Shown here in pieces: positions 9,825 to 19,939 of a stretch of 63,225 nucleotides of DNA. Numbering within the stretch: the stretch's first letter is position 1; each line of letters opens with the position of its first letter. The position numbers and the translations under genes were made by a program. Source of the stretch: Cyanophora paradoxa. Lineage: Eukaryota; Glaucocystophyceae; Cyanophorales; Cyanophoraceae. The DNA is taken from contig QPMI01000659.1 in the NCBI GenBank assembly GCA_004431415.1, positions 1 to 63,225 on the forward strand. Direction: 5' to 3'. The notes under the pieces are model-generated. The model was not told where the DNA came from. It did no database searches and was given only the letters and a program-made list of their open reading frames with translations.

Positions 9825-10718
9825 CTATAACTCTGGGGTTGGTGGCGTTCGCTTCTATGACGGATGCGGAGCTCGGGTTCCTGAGCTTCACTTGAGTCAC
9901 CTTGGTGGTTGATGTGATGACCGTGAGGGCGCTGCACCCGGCAGTGGACCCTGAGAGCTGCCGTACCAGCGGCAGGCTCTGTTCAGTGGTTGGCCGCTGC
10001 TCATGGCAGCGGAGGGCGCTGCACCCGGCAGTGAGCCCTTGTTGGCTGGCCGCTGCTCATGGCAGCGGAGGGCCACTGCACCCGGCAGTGGGCCCTGTGG
10101 TTGGTTGGCCGTCGCTCCAGCGACGGAGGGTCCTCATGGGACCTACCCCCAGTTTTCCCGTTGCTCAGCCGGAGCAGCGGGCTGGGAACCTTTTCTTGTA
10201 GCTGTTCCATTCAGTGCGTCCGATCCGCGTTGATCGCACGCCTCCTGAATTGCTCCGCCTTCCTTGGGCGCTGATCGGGTTGCGCAGTTCAGGCCGCGGG
10301 CTGATCACCCGTCCGGCCCTGGACCCTGCCACTTCCTGCTATCACCCTCTACGCCCCCCTGGCCGGCCCCTTCCGGCTGCTTCCTGGCCTCCCTCGGGCG
10401 GCACGGGGACGTGCCGACGAGGAACACGCGGAGCTATTGCCTCACGGCTTTAGGCCGTCAGGAGCCGGCGCCCCGAGTCTCGCTACTCGCAGTGCTTGGC
10501 CTTAGTCTCCGCAGCGCTCACAATGAGTGCGCCGATTGGACCCCCACTACTTTTCATGTACCCCTCCCGGGCTCACACCCCGGGACACACACTTGTACCC
10601 TGTACTTGCGCTTGCTCCTGGAATACCAGCTCTGCTCGCTCTCGCCGCCAGCTTGCTAGAACTGCACAGCACGCATGGCTAAGCCTAGCCGCACCGTAAA
10701 CTAGGCTCTTCTGAGGTG
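9825..10718 (+). other. 3' flank of pol, non-coding
   Basis: No supported gene. It holds the hairpin series described separately and then C/T-rich sequence with a perfect CCCGGGCTCACACCCCGGG-like inverted repeat near 10,566-10,584. No clear polypurine tract or LTR boundary could be placed. Confidence 0.5.
9925..10181 (+). repeat. tandem repeats forming five hairpins downstream of pol
   Basis: Three degenerate units share the phrase CACCCGGCAGTG followed by a hairpin. Hairpins: 9958-9975 (CTGCCG stem), 9994-10012 and 10050-10068 (CCGCTGC/GCAGCGG around TCATG), 10109-10126 (CCGTCGC/GCGACGG) and 10157-10181 (10-bp stem, one G-T pair). The fourth differs from the second and third in the stem, but both sides change so pairing is kept. 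This suggests selection on RNA or cruciform structure in the 3' untranslated part of the element. Confidence 0.7.
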
Positions 10719-10860
10719 GCCGGGCCATATATATGCATGCTGGCTCGCTAGCTATATATATATAGCCAGAGGGCCGGGGGACGAACCTGGCTGGCCAGAG
10801 AGGAATGTAATGATCGAGGAGCTAGAGGGAATTTATAATTAGGGGAGGAGTTGGACGTAC

Positions 10861-10956
10861 TGGCTTGCTTTTAACTGGTGGAGCATATTGAGAGGAGATT
10901 TTATGTATTGGCTTGCTTTTAACTGGTGGAGCATATTGAGAGGAGATTTTATGTAT
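10861..10956. repeat. 48-bp tandem duplication
   Basis: The phrase TGGCTTGCTTTTAACTGGTG and the following bases up to TTATGTAT occur twice with a 48-bp period (starting 10861 and 10909). The second long copy (12,339-12,388) has the phrase only once, so this is a recent local duplication in copy 1. Confidence 0.85.
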
Positions 10957-10974
10957 AATATTGTTGTTGTTGTT

Positions 10975-11000
10975 GGGGGGGGGGGGGGGGGGGGGGGGGG
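10975..11000 (+). repeat. 26-nt homopolymer G tract
   Basis: An uninterrupted run of G follows four TTG triplets. The equivalent place in copy 2 (about 12,397-12,407) has only a short interrupted G run, so the tract is variable and its length in the assembly is unreliable. Confidence 0.9.
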
Positions 11001-12050
11001 AGCCGAGGATCCGGAGGGGCGAGGTTCTTGCAGCCAGGCGCATGCGCAGAGCTTGCCAATCGCTTAAAAAGAATCTCGCATGCATATAGTACCAATGTGC
11101 AGGGTTGCGGAGGCGAGGGCGCGAGGAAAGACGTGCAGGTCTATGCAGGATCGAATTTTCAGGGTCGGCTGGATTCTCGCGCCCTGTCGCGTTGTCGGGG
11201 GTCGCGAAAAGCTTAACGAAGATGTCAAATTACTATTGTAGCGATGCGCTTGCGTGAGGATGCGAGGGCGCGCGGAAAGGTCTGCAGGTCCGTGAAGGAT
11301 CGAATTTTCGGGGTCGGCTGGGTCCCCGCGGTCAGGCGCATCTGTAAAGCGTGCGGAATGCTTTGTCTACATCTCAAATGCTTATGCTATCGTTCCGCGC
11401 ATGCGCCGCGGCGTGGGCGCGCGGAAAGATCTCCGGCGCTGTCCAGGATCGAATTTTTGCCGTCGGGTAGCTTCGTGCGCTGTTCCGGCTTCGAAAAGCG
11501 GATTTCGGGGGTGCGCAGGCGCTGCTATGTCTATGCGCGCCCGTACGCATCGACTGCGCGCGTCGCGGGACCGGCCGGAACCGGCCGGATCAAATTTTCG
11601 GCCGACTCTTCGCACTGGAGCGTCGACGGCGCCGGAAATCGAGCTTGCGGCGATGCGCTCGCCCTCGCGCGTCATTCTGTATCGTTCTGGGGCGTCCCTG
11701 GCGCGGTTTCGTCGCGGGACCGGGCGGGACCGGGTCCCACCTTCTGACTCGGACTGTGTTTGTCGGAGGTTAAGTACCGGAATTGTTCCTGGAGGGAAAT
11801 TCGATGTTCGCGGGACGCCCACGGGAGAGCGGTCGTCTTACGGGCGCCAGGACGCTAAAAATGGCTCTAGAGAGGTTTGTAGGAGTTCGGGGAGCTGTGT
11901 GGCTAGTACGAGGTCACGTCCGTGTCGAGGCAGAATTAACAATTTGTCCTCGAGGAGTCGCGATACGGAAATTATTTAGTAGGGGGGGTCTCGAGTGGAA
12001 AAAAAGGAGTAAAAAAGGAATTGCGTCCGTTTCTTTTTGGTTTTGAGACA

Positions 12051-12194
12051 AGATCCGTGCTCCTGCGGAGCACTAAGTACGGCGAAGCCTCGCGGACGCT
12101 CTCGCGGCTGTCACAGTAGGCCTTGGCAGCCTAGGCCTAGCGCACTGGCCAGCGCGCTGCCCGGCCAAATGGCTGGCTGGAATTCGAAGCTGGC
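12051..12194. other. spacer between the two long repeat copies
   Basis: About 145 bp of sequence not shared by the flanking copies, with CCTAGGCCTAG and GGCCAAATGGC-type short palindromes. No gene is seen. Confidence 0.6.
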
Positions 12195-13905
12195 GGCCGG
12201 GCCATATATATGCATGCTGGCTCGCTAGCTATATATATAGCCAGAGGGCTGGGGGACGAACCTGGCTGGCCAGAGAGGAATGTAATGATCGAGGAGCTAG
12301 AGGGAATTTATAATTAGGGGAGGAGTTGGACGTACTGGCTTGCTTTTAACTGGTGGAGCATATTGAGAGGAGATTTTATGTATTGGCTTGTGCACGTGGG
12401 GGGGTGGGAGCCGAGGATCCGGAGGGGCGAGGTTCTTGCAGCCAGGCGCATGCGCAGAGCTTGCCAATCGCTTAAAAAGAATCTCGCATGCATATAGTAC
12501 CAATGTGCAGGGTTGCGGAGGCGAGGGCGCGAGGAAAGACGTGCAGGTCCATGCAGGATCGAATTTTCAGGGTCGGCTGGATTCTCGCGCCCTGTCGCGT
12601 TGTCGGGGGTCGCAAAAAGCTTAACGAAGATGTCAAATTACTATTGTAGCGATGCGCACGCGCGAGGATGCGAGGGCGCGCGGAAAGGTCTGCAGGTCTG
12701 TAGAGGATCGAATTTTCGGGGTGGGCTGGGTCCTCGCGGCCCGGCGCAGCTATAAAGCGTGCGGAAGGCTTCTTCTACATCTCAAATGCTTATGCTATTG
12801 TTCCGCGCATGCGCCGCGGCATGAGTGCGCGGAAAGATGTCCAGGCCGGTGCAGGATCAAATTTTTGCCGTCGGGTACCTTCGTGCGCTGTTCGGCATCC
12901 GAAAAGCGGATTTCGTGGGTGCGCAGGCCCTGCTATGTCTATGCGCGCCAGTGCGCATCGATTGCGCGCGTCGCGGGACCGGGTGGGACCGGCCGGATCA
13001 AATTTTCGGCCGACTCTTCGCACTGGAGCGTCGACGGCGCCCGAAATCGAGCTTGCGGCGATGCGCTCGCCCTCGCGCGTCATTCTGTATCGGTCTGGGG
13101 CGTCCCTGGCGCGGTTTCGTCGCGGGACCGCGGAAAGGTCTGCAGGTCTGTAGAGGATCGAATTTTCGGGGTCGGCTAGGTCCTCGCGGCCTGGTGCATT
13201 TATAAAGCGTGCGGAAGTCTTCTTGTACATCTTAAATGCTTATGCTATCGTTCCGCGCGTGCGCCGCGGCGCGGGCGCGCGGAAAGATGTCCGGGCCTGT
13301 GCAGGATCGAATTTTTGCTGTCGGGTACCTTCCTGCGCTGTTCGGCCTCTGAAAAGCGGATTTCGGGGGTGCGCAGGCCCTGCTATTTCTATGCGCGCTC
13401 GTACGCATCGTTTGTGCGCTTCGCGGGACCGGCCGGAACCGGCCGGATCAAATTTTCGGGCGACTGTTCGCACTGGAGCGTCGAGGGCGCCCGAAATCGA
13501 GCTTGCGGCGATGCGCTCGCCTCGCGCGTCATTCTGTATCGCTCTGGGCGTCCCTGGCGCGATTTCGTCGCGGGACCGGGCGGGACCGGGTCCCACCTTC
13601 TGACTCGGACTGCATTTGTCGGAGGTTAAGTACCGGAATTGATCCAGAGGGAAATTCGATTTTCGCGGGACGCCCACGGGGGAGCGGTCGTCTTAGGGGA
13701 GCCAGGACGCTAAAAATGGATCTAGAGAGGTCTGTGGGGGTTCGGGTGGGTGTGTGACTAGCGGCAATCGCGTCCGTGTCGAGGCAGAATTAATAATTCT
13801 GGCTCGAGGGAGTGCGACACGGAAATTATTTAGCAGGGGGGATCTCGAGTGGAAAAAAAGGTTAAAAAAGGAATTTAGATCGTCGGTTTTTGGGTTTGAG
13901 AAAGA
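12195..13905. repeat. long direct repeat, copy 2, with an internal duplication
   Basis: It starts at the same GGCCGGGCCATATATATGCA as copy 1 and follows it closely to about 13,127. There the sequence jumps back and repeats an approximately 440-bp subunit: 12,690-13,128 is followed by 13,129-13,565, both starting CGGAAAGGTCTGCAGGTCTG. It then proceeds to the shared tail (GGAGGTTAAGTACCGGAATT, GGAAATTATTTAG, GTTTGAG). This explains why copy 2 is about 0.4 kb longer. Confidence 0.8.
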
Positions 13906-13981
13906 GGCTTCGGCTGAAAGAGGCTTCGCCTGATTGGGGGGGTCCAATAAAAGAGCGGATTTTGGTCTACCGTCGGGCACT

Positions 13982-14200
13982 AAATTACCGCGGCATAAAT
14001 TACCGCGTTTAAAAACGCGGCCCGCCATAGAGCAAAATACCGCGGTACCAAATTACCGCGTTTTTACAAATTTGAGGCTTGTATGGGGCGGCATTTGGGG
14101 GGGTACTGTATGGGGCGACCTCTCAGCAACAAATTACCGCGGGACCAAATTACCGCGTTTTAACAAATTCTCGTCGCGGTAATTTGGTACCGCGGTAATT
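13982..14200. repeat. cluster of AAATTACCGCG motifs, direct and inverted
   Basis: Exact AAATTACCGCG occurs at 13982, 13997, 14050, 14131 and 14147. Inverted CGCGGTAATT occurs at 14175 and 14191, with related CCGCGGTAC words between. Spacing within pairs is 15-16 bp. The arrangement resembles a binding-site array or the subterminal repeats of a transposon end; no protein-coding sequence is present. Confidence 0.85.
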
Positions 14201-14866
14201 AAGTGGGCGCGGTATTTATATGTGTTCTACGGTAATCTGTAATCCCATCACTGGTGCGGTGCACAGGTGGGGGTAACTTGGCCCTTGAACTTGGGGAGCG
14301 CTGGCCGGCAGTGGCCGCTGCGCGGCGACCGTCGGACTCCGGGAGACGGTCGGACTCCCGGAGTCCGCCGGGCCGGCGAGCCCGGCGGCCGCAACCGTTG
14401 AACTCGCCGTACGCGTTAACGTTAACGTTGGGGATCCGGAGCGCGGCGAGCGGCTACTACCGGGCTAGCGCTCGCGAGTCACTGCAGCTGAGTCTCGCGA
14501 GTCGCGACTCGCGACTCGCGCGCACTGCGGCAGCGCGAACTTCGGAAGCGCGAGCGAGCAGCTTCATGATCATCGATATCATCCTATAGCTAATATCCAA
14601 GCCACGTTCACAGATAGCCTGGAAGCTTAAGTCACGCAGTATACAGATATCGATCGACAAGCTTAAGCTAGCCATATAGCGCTTTCCCTGCGCCGCGGTG
14701 CACGTACGCGTGGGCGCCCAACATTGTCGGATCGGACCACGAGCTTCAGTGCAACCTGGCCGCGGCCGCGGCCGACCACGGCAGCGGCCGACCACGGCAC
14801 AGATATATATAGGAGACAATCTCGAGCGCCGCGTCGGCATCCCGCGGCGCGCGCGTTCGCGCAATA
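14201..14866. other. intergenic spacer rich in short palindromes
   Basis: No gene. It contains nested inverted repeats around 14,325-14,395 (GGACTCCGGGAGACGGTCGG and GCCGGGCCGGCGAGCCCGGC), GTTAACGTTAACGTT near 14,416 and TCGCGAGTCGCGACTCGCGA near 14,495. It precedes the first gene of the dense region and probably contains its promoter. Confidence 0.6.
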
Positions 14867-16765
14867 ATGCTCGAACTCGTCGATCAGCTCTCTAGCGATG
14901 CATGGCTTGCAGGGAGCCCGCCAGAACCCCAGTTGGACGACGTCGACGCGTACGTCCCGCACCTGCAGCCGGCCGTGGACCTGCAGCCCGGCCGCGACTT
15001 CGCGCACGACGCGGCGCCCCAGGACCACCCTTTTGCGATCGGGGCCGATCCGGGCGCCAGCGCGCAAACGACGGAGCTCGGGCTCGAGGAATTGGAAAGG
15101 CTCGGGGCGGCGGGTGGGGAGGAGCTCGAGGCGGCCGGGCTCGCGATGCAGCTGGTCCTGGCTGACGACGCCGACGCCGGCCTCTCGCCCTCGCAGCCGC
15201 AGCCGCCGCCGCCGCCCGAAGCGCTGCCGCCCTCGCCTGCGCCTGCAGCTTCGGATCCGGATCCGCACGCCCCGGCCGAGGGCGCCGCGGCCGGCGCCGG
15301 CCAGCCCTTCACCCTCCTCCTCTGCAGGAAAGCGCAGGTGCGCATGCGCATGCGCTGGGGCTGGGCTGGGGCTGGGCCGGGGCGCTGCGGTGGCGAGCGG
15401 GGCGGGCGGCATGCGCAGGAGGCGGGGGCGGGGCCGGGGCCGCCGGAGCCGGTGGACGGGTCGCAGAAGACGGGCGACTTCGCGTTCGAGGTCGAGCTCG
15501 TCCTCATCGCCTCCCGGTCCGCCCCCTCCCCACCACCCCCCTCCCACCACCCCCTCCCTCGCCCCGGCCCCCGCTCCCCCTTCTCCCCCTTCCTCCTTCC
15601 CCTCTTCCGGGGGCCGACATGCGCTGGGGCGCGGGCAGGGAGTACCGGCTGCAGGCGGCGCGCGGGGGGCGCTCGTGGGCGGGCGAGAGCGTCCGCGTGC
15701 GGCTCGCGTACGCCGGTGGGTCCCCGCCGCCCCGCCCCGTCCCGCCCCGCTCCGCCCCTCGGCCCGCCACGCGCGCGCTCGCGCTCGCCGGCCAACAAGG
15801 CATGGGGGGGGGGCAGAGTCGGGGCGGAGGTGGCGGCGGGGCTGGTGCGGTTCAAGAAGGGAAGCAAGAACGGGCCGGCCGGCGAGTCCGCCCTCCTCTC
15901 GTTCCGCGAGGACGGCCGCACCGCCGAGGGCTTCGGCTTCCGTCCGCAACCCCGGCCCCGGCCCCGGCCCCGCCACCCGCCCGCGGCTCACCGCCTGCGC
16001 TCGCGCGCCCCGCAGGGCCGGACATCGCGAGCTACCAGCTGCCGCGGCGCCGGCCGACCATCTTCCTGTGCCCCGGCGCCGCGCGGCAGGCCGGACCGCG
16101 CTGGATCTGAAGGCGAGGGGCCGGCGGGGCGCAGGCTGAGTGTGGAGGGGCTGGACGGGGCCCCCTCGCCCTCTTCCTCGTCCACATCCTCAAGCGGTCC
16201 CCGCCCCGCGCCCCCGCCCTGCCCCCGCCCGCCCGCCCGCCCCGACCCGAGCCGCCGACGCAGGGCGCCGCAGCGGAAGGCGCCGCCGAAGGCGACGGCG
16301 ATGCGTCTGGAGCCAGCGCCCCGCCGCTGCTGCCGTCGCCGCGGGGCAAGGCGGCGAAGCGGGCGGCGGAGGGGCCGGCGGAGATGGGGCGATGCGGGGC
16401 GGGGGCAGCGGGTCGGACTCGGAGGAGGGGACGACGCCGGAGACGCCCCCGCGCTGGGCGAGCTCGAGATGGCCGACGCCGGCGACGTCGCCTCGCCCGT
16501 GCGCGGCGAGCGCGAGCCCGGCCTCGAGGCGGGGGGCCCAGCGCGCGCCACCCGCCCCCGCCCTCTTCCTCCCCGTCCAGCGCGGCCCGCCGCCCCGCCC
16601 CCGCCAGCGCCCCCGCCGGGGGAGCCGAGGGCCCCCCGAGGGGACCCGAGGTTCGCGCTTTCGACCCCCCCCCCCCCGCCCCCCCTTCGAGCCCGTTTTC
16701 GGGGTCTGGGTCGCGTTCGAGGGGGCGGACAGATGGACGAGCTGGCGACGATGTTCGAGGGATGA
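14867..16765 (+). CDS. unknown spliced gene with acidic/proline-rich product
   Basis: The start ATG is at 14867, in the phrase MLELVDQLSSDAWL. The first exon encodes an acidic, leucine- and proline-rich region. Later exons read KTGDFAFEVELVLIASR (about 15,470-15,520), then EYRLQAARGG, then VRFKKGSKNGPAGESALLSF, then EGFGF joined to PDIASYQLPRRRPTIFLC through a GT-AG intron at about 15,942-16,017. A disordered Ser/Asp/Glu-rich part and a last exon MDELATMFEG follow. The middle block looks like a folded beta-rich domain, but I do not recognise the family. The stop at 16763-16765 overlaps the next possible start (ATGA). The two genes might instead be one transcript with an unrecognised splice. 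Confidence 0.55.
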   Translation: MLELVDQLSSDAWLAGSPPEPQLDDVDAYVPHLQPAVDLQPGRDFAHDAAPQDHPFAIGADPGASAQTTELGLEELERLGAAGGEELEAAGLAMQLVLADDADAGLSPSQPQPPPPPEALPPSPAPAASDPDPHAPAEGAAAGAGQPFTLLLCRKAQVRMRMRWGWAGAGPGRCGGERGGRHAQEAGAGPGPPEPVDGSQKTGDFAFEVELVLIASRSAPSPPPPSHHPLPRPGPRSPFSPFLLPLFRGPTCAGARAGSTGCRRRAGGARGRARASACGSRTPVGPRRPAPSRPAPPLGPPRARSRSPANKAWGGGRVGAEVAAGLVRFKKGSKNGPAGESALLSFREDGRTAEGFGFRPQPRPRPRPRHPPAAHRLRSRAPQGRTSRATSCRGAGRPSSCAPAPRGRPDRAGSEGEGPAGRRLSVEGLDGAPSPSSSSTSSSGPRPAPPPCPRPPARPDPSRRRRAPQRKAPPKATAMRLEPAPRRCCRRRGARRRSGRRRGRRRWGDAGRGQRVGLGGGDDAGDAPALGELEMADAGDVASPVRGEREPGLEAGGPARATRPRPLPPRPARPAAPPPPAPPPGEPRAPRGDPRFALSTPPPPPPLRARFRGLGRVRGGGQMDELATMFEG

Positions 16766-19700
16766 CGGGGTTCGAGCGGGAGGGGCGGCGGGGCGGCGGG
16801 GGCGAGGGCGGGGCGGCGGGGCCGGGGCGGACGAGCTGGGGCCCGACGGCGACGACGCCGACCTCTTCAGCCGCATCCCGCCCCGCCCCCGTTCGCCCCC
16901 GCCCCCCCCTGCACCCCAGCCCCCGAGCCGCCCGCAGCGCCGCCCCCGCCGCTCAACCGTCCGGCTGGCAACCGCGGATCCGGTCGTTCGCGGAGAGCAG
17001 CCTGGCGCCGCCGTACCGGCACGGGAGCGACGCGGCGCGGGAGGAGGCGACGGTCTTCTTCCGCGCGGCGCTCGCGGCCGTGCGCTCGTGCGCGCGGGCG
17101 GCCGGGGTGAAGCAGCCCGTGGCCGCCAGCGACCGGCCCTCGCCGCACGTCCTCCGCGCCTGCGAGGACCTCGCCGCCGTGCGCCCGCGCCGCTCGTCCG
17201 CCCCCGTCCGCCCCGCCGGCCAGCGCCCCTGAGGCGCCGCCAGGCGCTGACCTCGCCGGAGCTCTTCGACACGCCCCTCTTCAGCACCTTGGACGGTGCG
17301 CAAGCGCGCTCGGGGCGCGGTGGGCCGGCGGGCGGGCTTGAGGGGCACCGGCGGGGGCGGCGCGCAGGGCGCTTCAGGACGCGGGCGGCGCTGGAGGACC
17401 TGCGCCTCACCGGCTCCGCCGCGCTGGCGCGCCCCCGCCCCGCCCCGCCCCGCCGGCGCCCCCGCCGCCCCGCCCAACGTTTTAGCCGGCCGCGGCGTGC
17501 GCAGGTCCACGTGGTGACGGCGGCGTGGCTCAAGGCGATCCTCGCCGCCACCGCCGAGGCCTGTGCGGCCAAGTGCGCTTGCGCCGACCCCTCGAGCTCC
17601 GAGAGCCGTGCGCGCTGGCCTCACGCGGGCGGCGCTCGGCAGGGAGGACGCGGAGCTCGTCGCTTGGCACGTCTGGCACATCTTCGAAGTCTGCAACGGC
17701 GCCGTGCGCCCCCGCCCTCCGCCCGCAGTGCGCCGCGCACCGCCGACGAGGCCGCGGCCGGCGGGGCGGGGCGGGCAGTGGCGCTGGCTGCGGGCGCCCG
17801 ACCTGGCCCCCGTCGACGACGTGTACATGACGGCGCTCTTCGGCCGCGCCGACCTCCTCCTCGAGGCGCGCCCCGCCTCGCCCCGGCGCGGTGCCGGCGA
17901 CGGGGACGGGACGGGGGCGAGCGGGCGGGGCCCGGGGCGCAGCCGCACGTGGCGGGGGACGCGCTGCTGTGCGCGCGGGCGGCAATCTGGCGCGGCCGCT
18001 TCATCCACGCCGTCCGCCCCCGCCCCGCCCCGCCCCGCCGCCCCGCCCCGCCGCCCCCGCCCCGCCGCCCCCGCCCCGCCCGCCCGATCGCGAGTGGTGC
18101 CGGCGGCCGGGGCGCGCAGTACGAGAACTGGCAGTCGCCCAGCGGGGCAGGCGCGCAAGCCGCCGCCGAGCTCTGTCCGCCCCGCCCCGCCCCCCTCGCG
18201 CGCCCCGCGCCCCGAACGCCCCGCCCGAGCGGGCTCGCTGACGTGGGGCGGCGGGGCGGGGCAGACTTCGAGGCGTGGAGCGTGCTGATCCGGGCGGGGC
18301 TGACGCCGTCGCGCGAGGAGGCGACGATCCTCTCGGACCTCACCTGGCTGATGGTGTTCGTGCCCACCAAGTGGGACCTGTGCGGGCACTTCGCCTCCAA
18401 GATGTACTGGTTCTGCGGGGACGCCGTGGAGGACCGCTGGTCCGAGGCCGTCGCCATCACCAACATGGGTCCGCCCCTTTCCCCGCCCCAAGACCCCTTT
18501 CGCGCCCGCTCGCAAAGGCCTTCGAGGCGCGCGGGGCGGGGCCGGGGGCGCTGAGGGCGGGGCGGGCAGGGCTGGAGGCGAGCCTGCGGGGCCGGGCGCG
18601 GATGGCGGTGCGGCACTTCGAGCGGGGGACGGAGCTCTTCGGGGCTCTCGGCGAGGGGGCGAGCCCCGGCCTCAACTGCTGCCACGAGATGGCCGGCCAG
18701 TCCTGCTTCCACATCGGTCCGCCCCGCCCCCTCCCCACGAGCCGCCTCACCTGACGCTCAGCGCTCTGGCGCCTGCAGGCGACTTCCGCGGGGCGTACAA
18801 GGTGCGCGGCGGCGTGACTGAGGCGCCGCCGCCAGCCCCCCTGGGGCCCGCCCCTCATGATCACTCGCACCGGCCGCTGACAACGACCCCTCCCCCCCTT
18901 CCCCCCCCCCTCCCCCCTTCCCCCCTCCCCCCCTTTCCCCTCCCCTCCCCCTCCCCTCCCCCCCCGGCCAGGCGGGACGCCTTGCTTGCAACACGCTCCA
19001 CGCCGCGCACGGGTACTCATACCAGGACACAGACATCTGGGCCGACGCCCTGCGCACCATCGTGCGCCGCCCGACCCTGGCCCCGCTTCGGCCCTGCGCC
19101 GATTGCTCGTGACCGCGCGCCCACAGAGGGAGGTCCACAGCTCGCGGCACAAACCCGGCGTGCTCTCGAGAGTCTTCACGCTGTGCGCCGCGCCTGCGCC
19201 GGCGCCCCGCCCGGGCGGCGCGAGGGGCGTGGGCGAGGGGCGGGGCGGGGCGGGGCGGCAGGAACGACCTGGCGATGGGGGTGAAGTGGTCGATGCGCGT
19301 GCTGGTGCGCGGCGACGTCTGCCCGAAGCCGCGCCTCGCCTTCCTCGTCGCCCACTCCTTCTACCGCGTCCGCCCCCGCCCGGGGGCCCCCGCCCCCGCC
19401 GCCCCGGCTCACGCCCCCCCCGCCCCCCCGGCACAGCTCGGCTGCATCTACCACCTGCTCGAGAAGCCGGCCAAGGCCGCCCCTACCTCGAGAAGGCCGC
19501 CGCCCACTACGCCGCCTATCCCGTGCCCCCGGCCCCCGCCCCCCGCCCGCCCCCGCGGCTGACGGCGGGGCCGGCAGGCGTACTTCCCCCCGAGGGAGGC
19601 CGCATGCGCCGTCTCGCGGAGCTGATGGCGGCCTGCCGCGGGGCCCTGCCGTGCTCCCCGCAGCGCCTTCTCGCGGCGGCGGCGGAGGCACCAGCGCCGG

Positions 19701-19939
19701 CGCCGGGGAAGGTGGTCCCGGTGGCGGGCCCCGGCTGGGGCGAGCGCCACGGCTCGAGCTCCCTCTCCTCGTCCGCCGAGACATCGGAGGCGGAGCAGCC
19801 CCTCGCCCCCGCCCAACTCGCCCCCGCCGCACTCCCGCGCCCGCGCCCGGGCCCGCCCGGCCCCGCCGGCCCCGCCCCGGGCCGCGCTTCCCGCCGCCCG
19901 CCCCCGTCTTGGGCCGTCCCCGCCGCCCACGCCCTCTGA
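16762..19939 (+). CDS. unknown spliced gene, helical-repeat-like protein
   Basis: I placed the start at ATG 16762, which is uncertain. Good coding exons separated by C-rich introns read: RSFAESSLAPPYRHGSDA (about 16,975-17,030), LTSPELFDTPLFSTLD, VHVVTAAWLKAILAATAE, EDAELVAWHVWHIFEVCNGA, WRWLRAPDLAPVDDVYMTAL, then SREEATILSDLTWLMVFVP and KWDLCGHFASKMYWFCGDAV (about 18,310-18,430). Later exons contain ARMAVRHFERGTELFGALG, GYSYQDTDIWADALRTI and LGCIYHLLEKPAK. The aromatic-rich helices and LEKAAAHYAAY near the end suggest TPR-like repeats. The C-terminus is Ser/Ala/Pro-rich. No family is recognised. Exon phases were checked for only some junctions. Confidence 0.5.

Larger units (their letters stand above)
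10719..12050. repeat. long direct repeat, copy 1
   Basis: It begins at GGCCGGGCCATATATATGCA and runs to the GTTTTGAGACAAG region near 12,046. The head is AT-rich (ATATATATATAG, AATTTATAATTAGG). The body is GC-rich with three occurrences of GGATCGAATTTT, each preceded by GCGGAAAG/GAGGAAAG (about 11,125, 11,270 and 11,420). Open frames in it are short and not conserved between copies, so I regard it as non-coding. The same sequence recurs from 12,195. It could be a non-autonomous element or a solo LTR-like sequence; no terminal inverted repeats were identified. Confidence 0.8.

Noticed and set aside
3445-10720. LTRs flanking the pol element
   Set aside because: I compared the 700 bp upstream with the 900 bp downstream by eye and found no direct repeat. 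The long repeat starting at 10,719 has no copy upstream of pol.
11028-13757. Numerous 80-190 codon frames on both strands in the long repeats
   Set aside because: Frames are not conserved between the repeat copies, and substitutions and indels do not follow codon periodicity.
14867-16765. Rel/p53-like DNA-binding domain in the first unknown gene
   Set aside because: The stretch around KTGDFAFEVELVLIASR and KKGSKNGPAGES is vaguely similar, but no diagnostic contacts could be matched.
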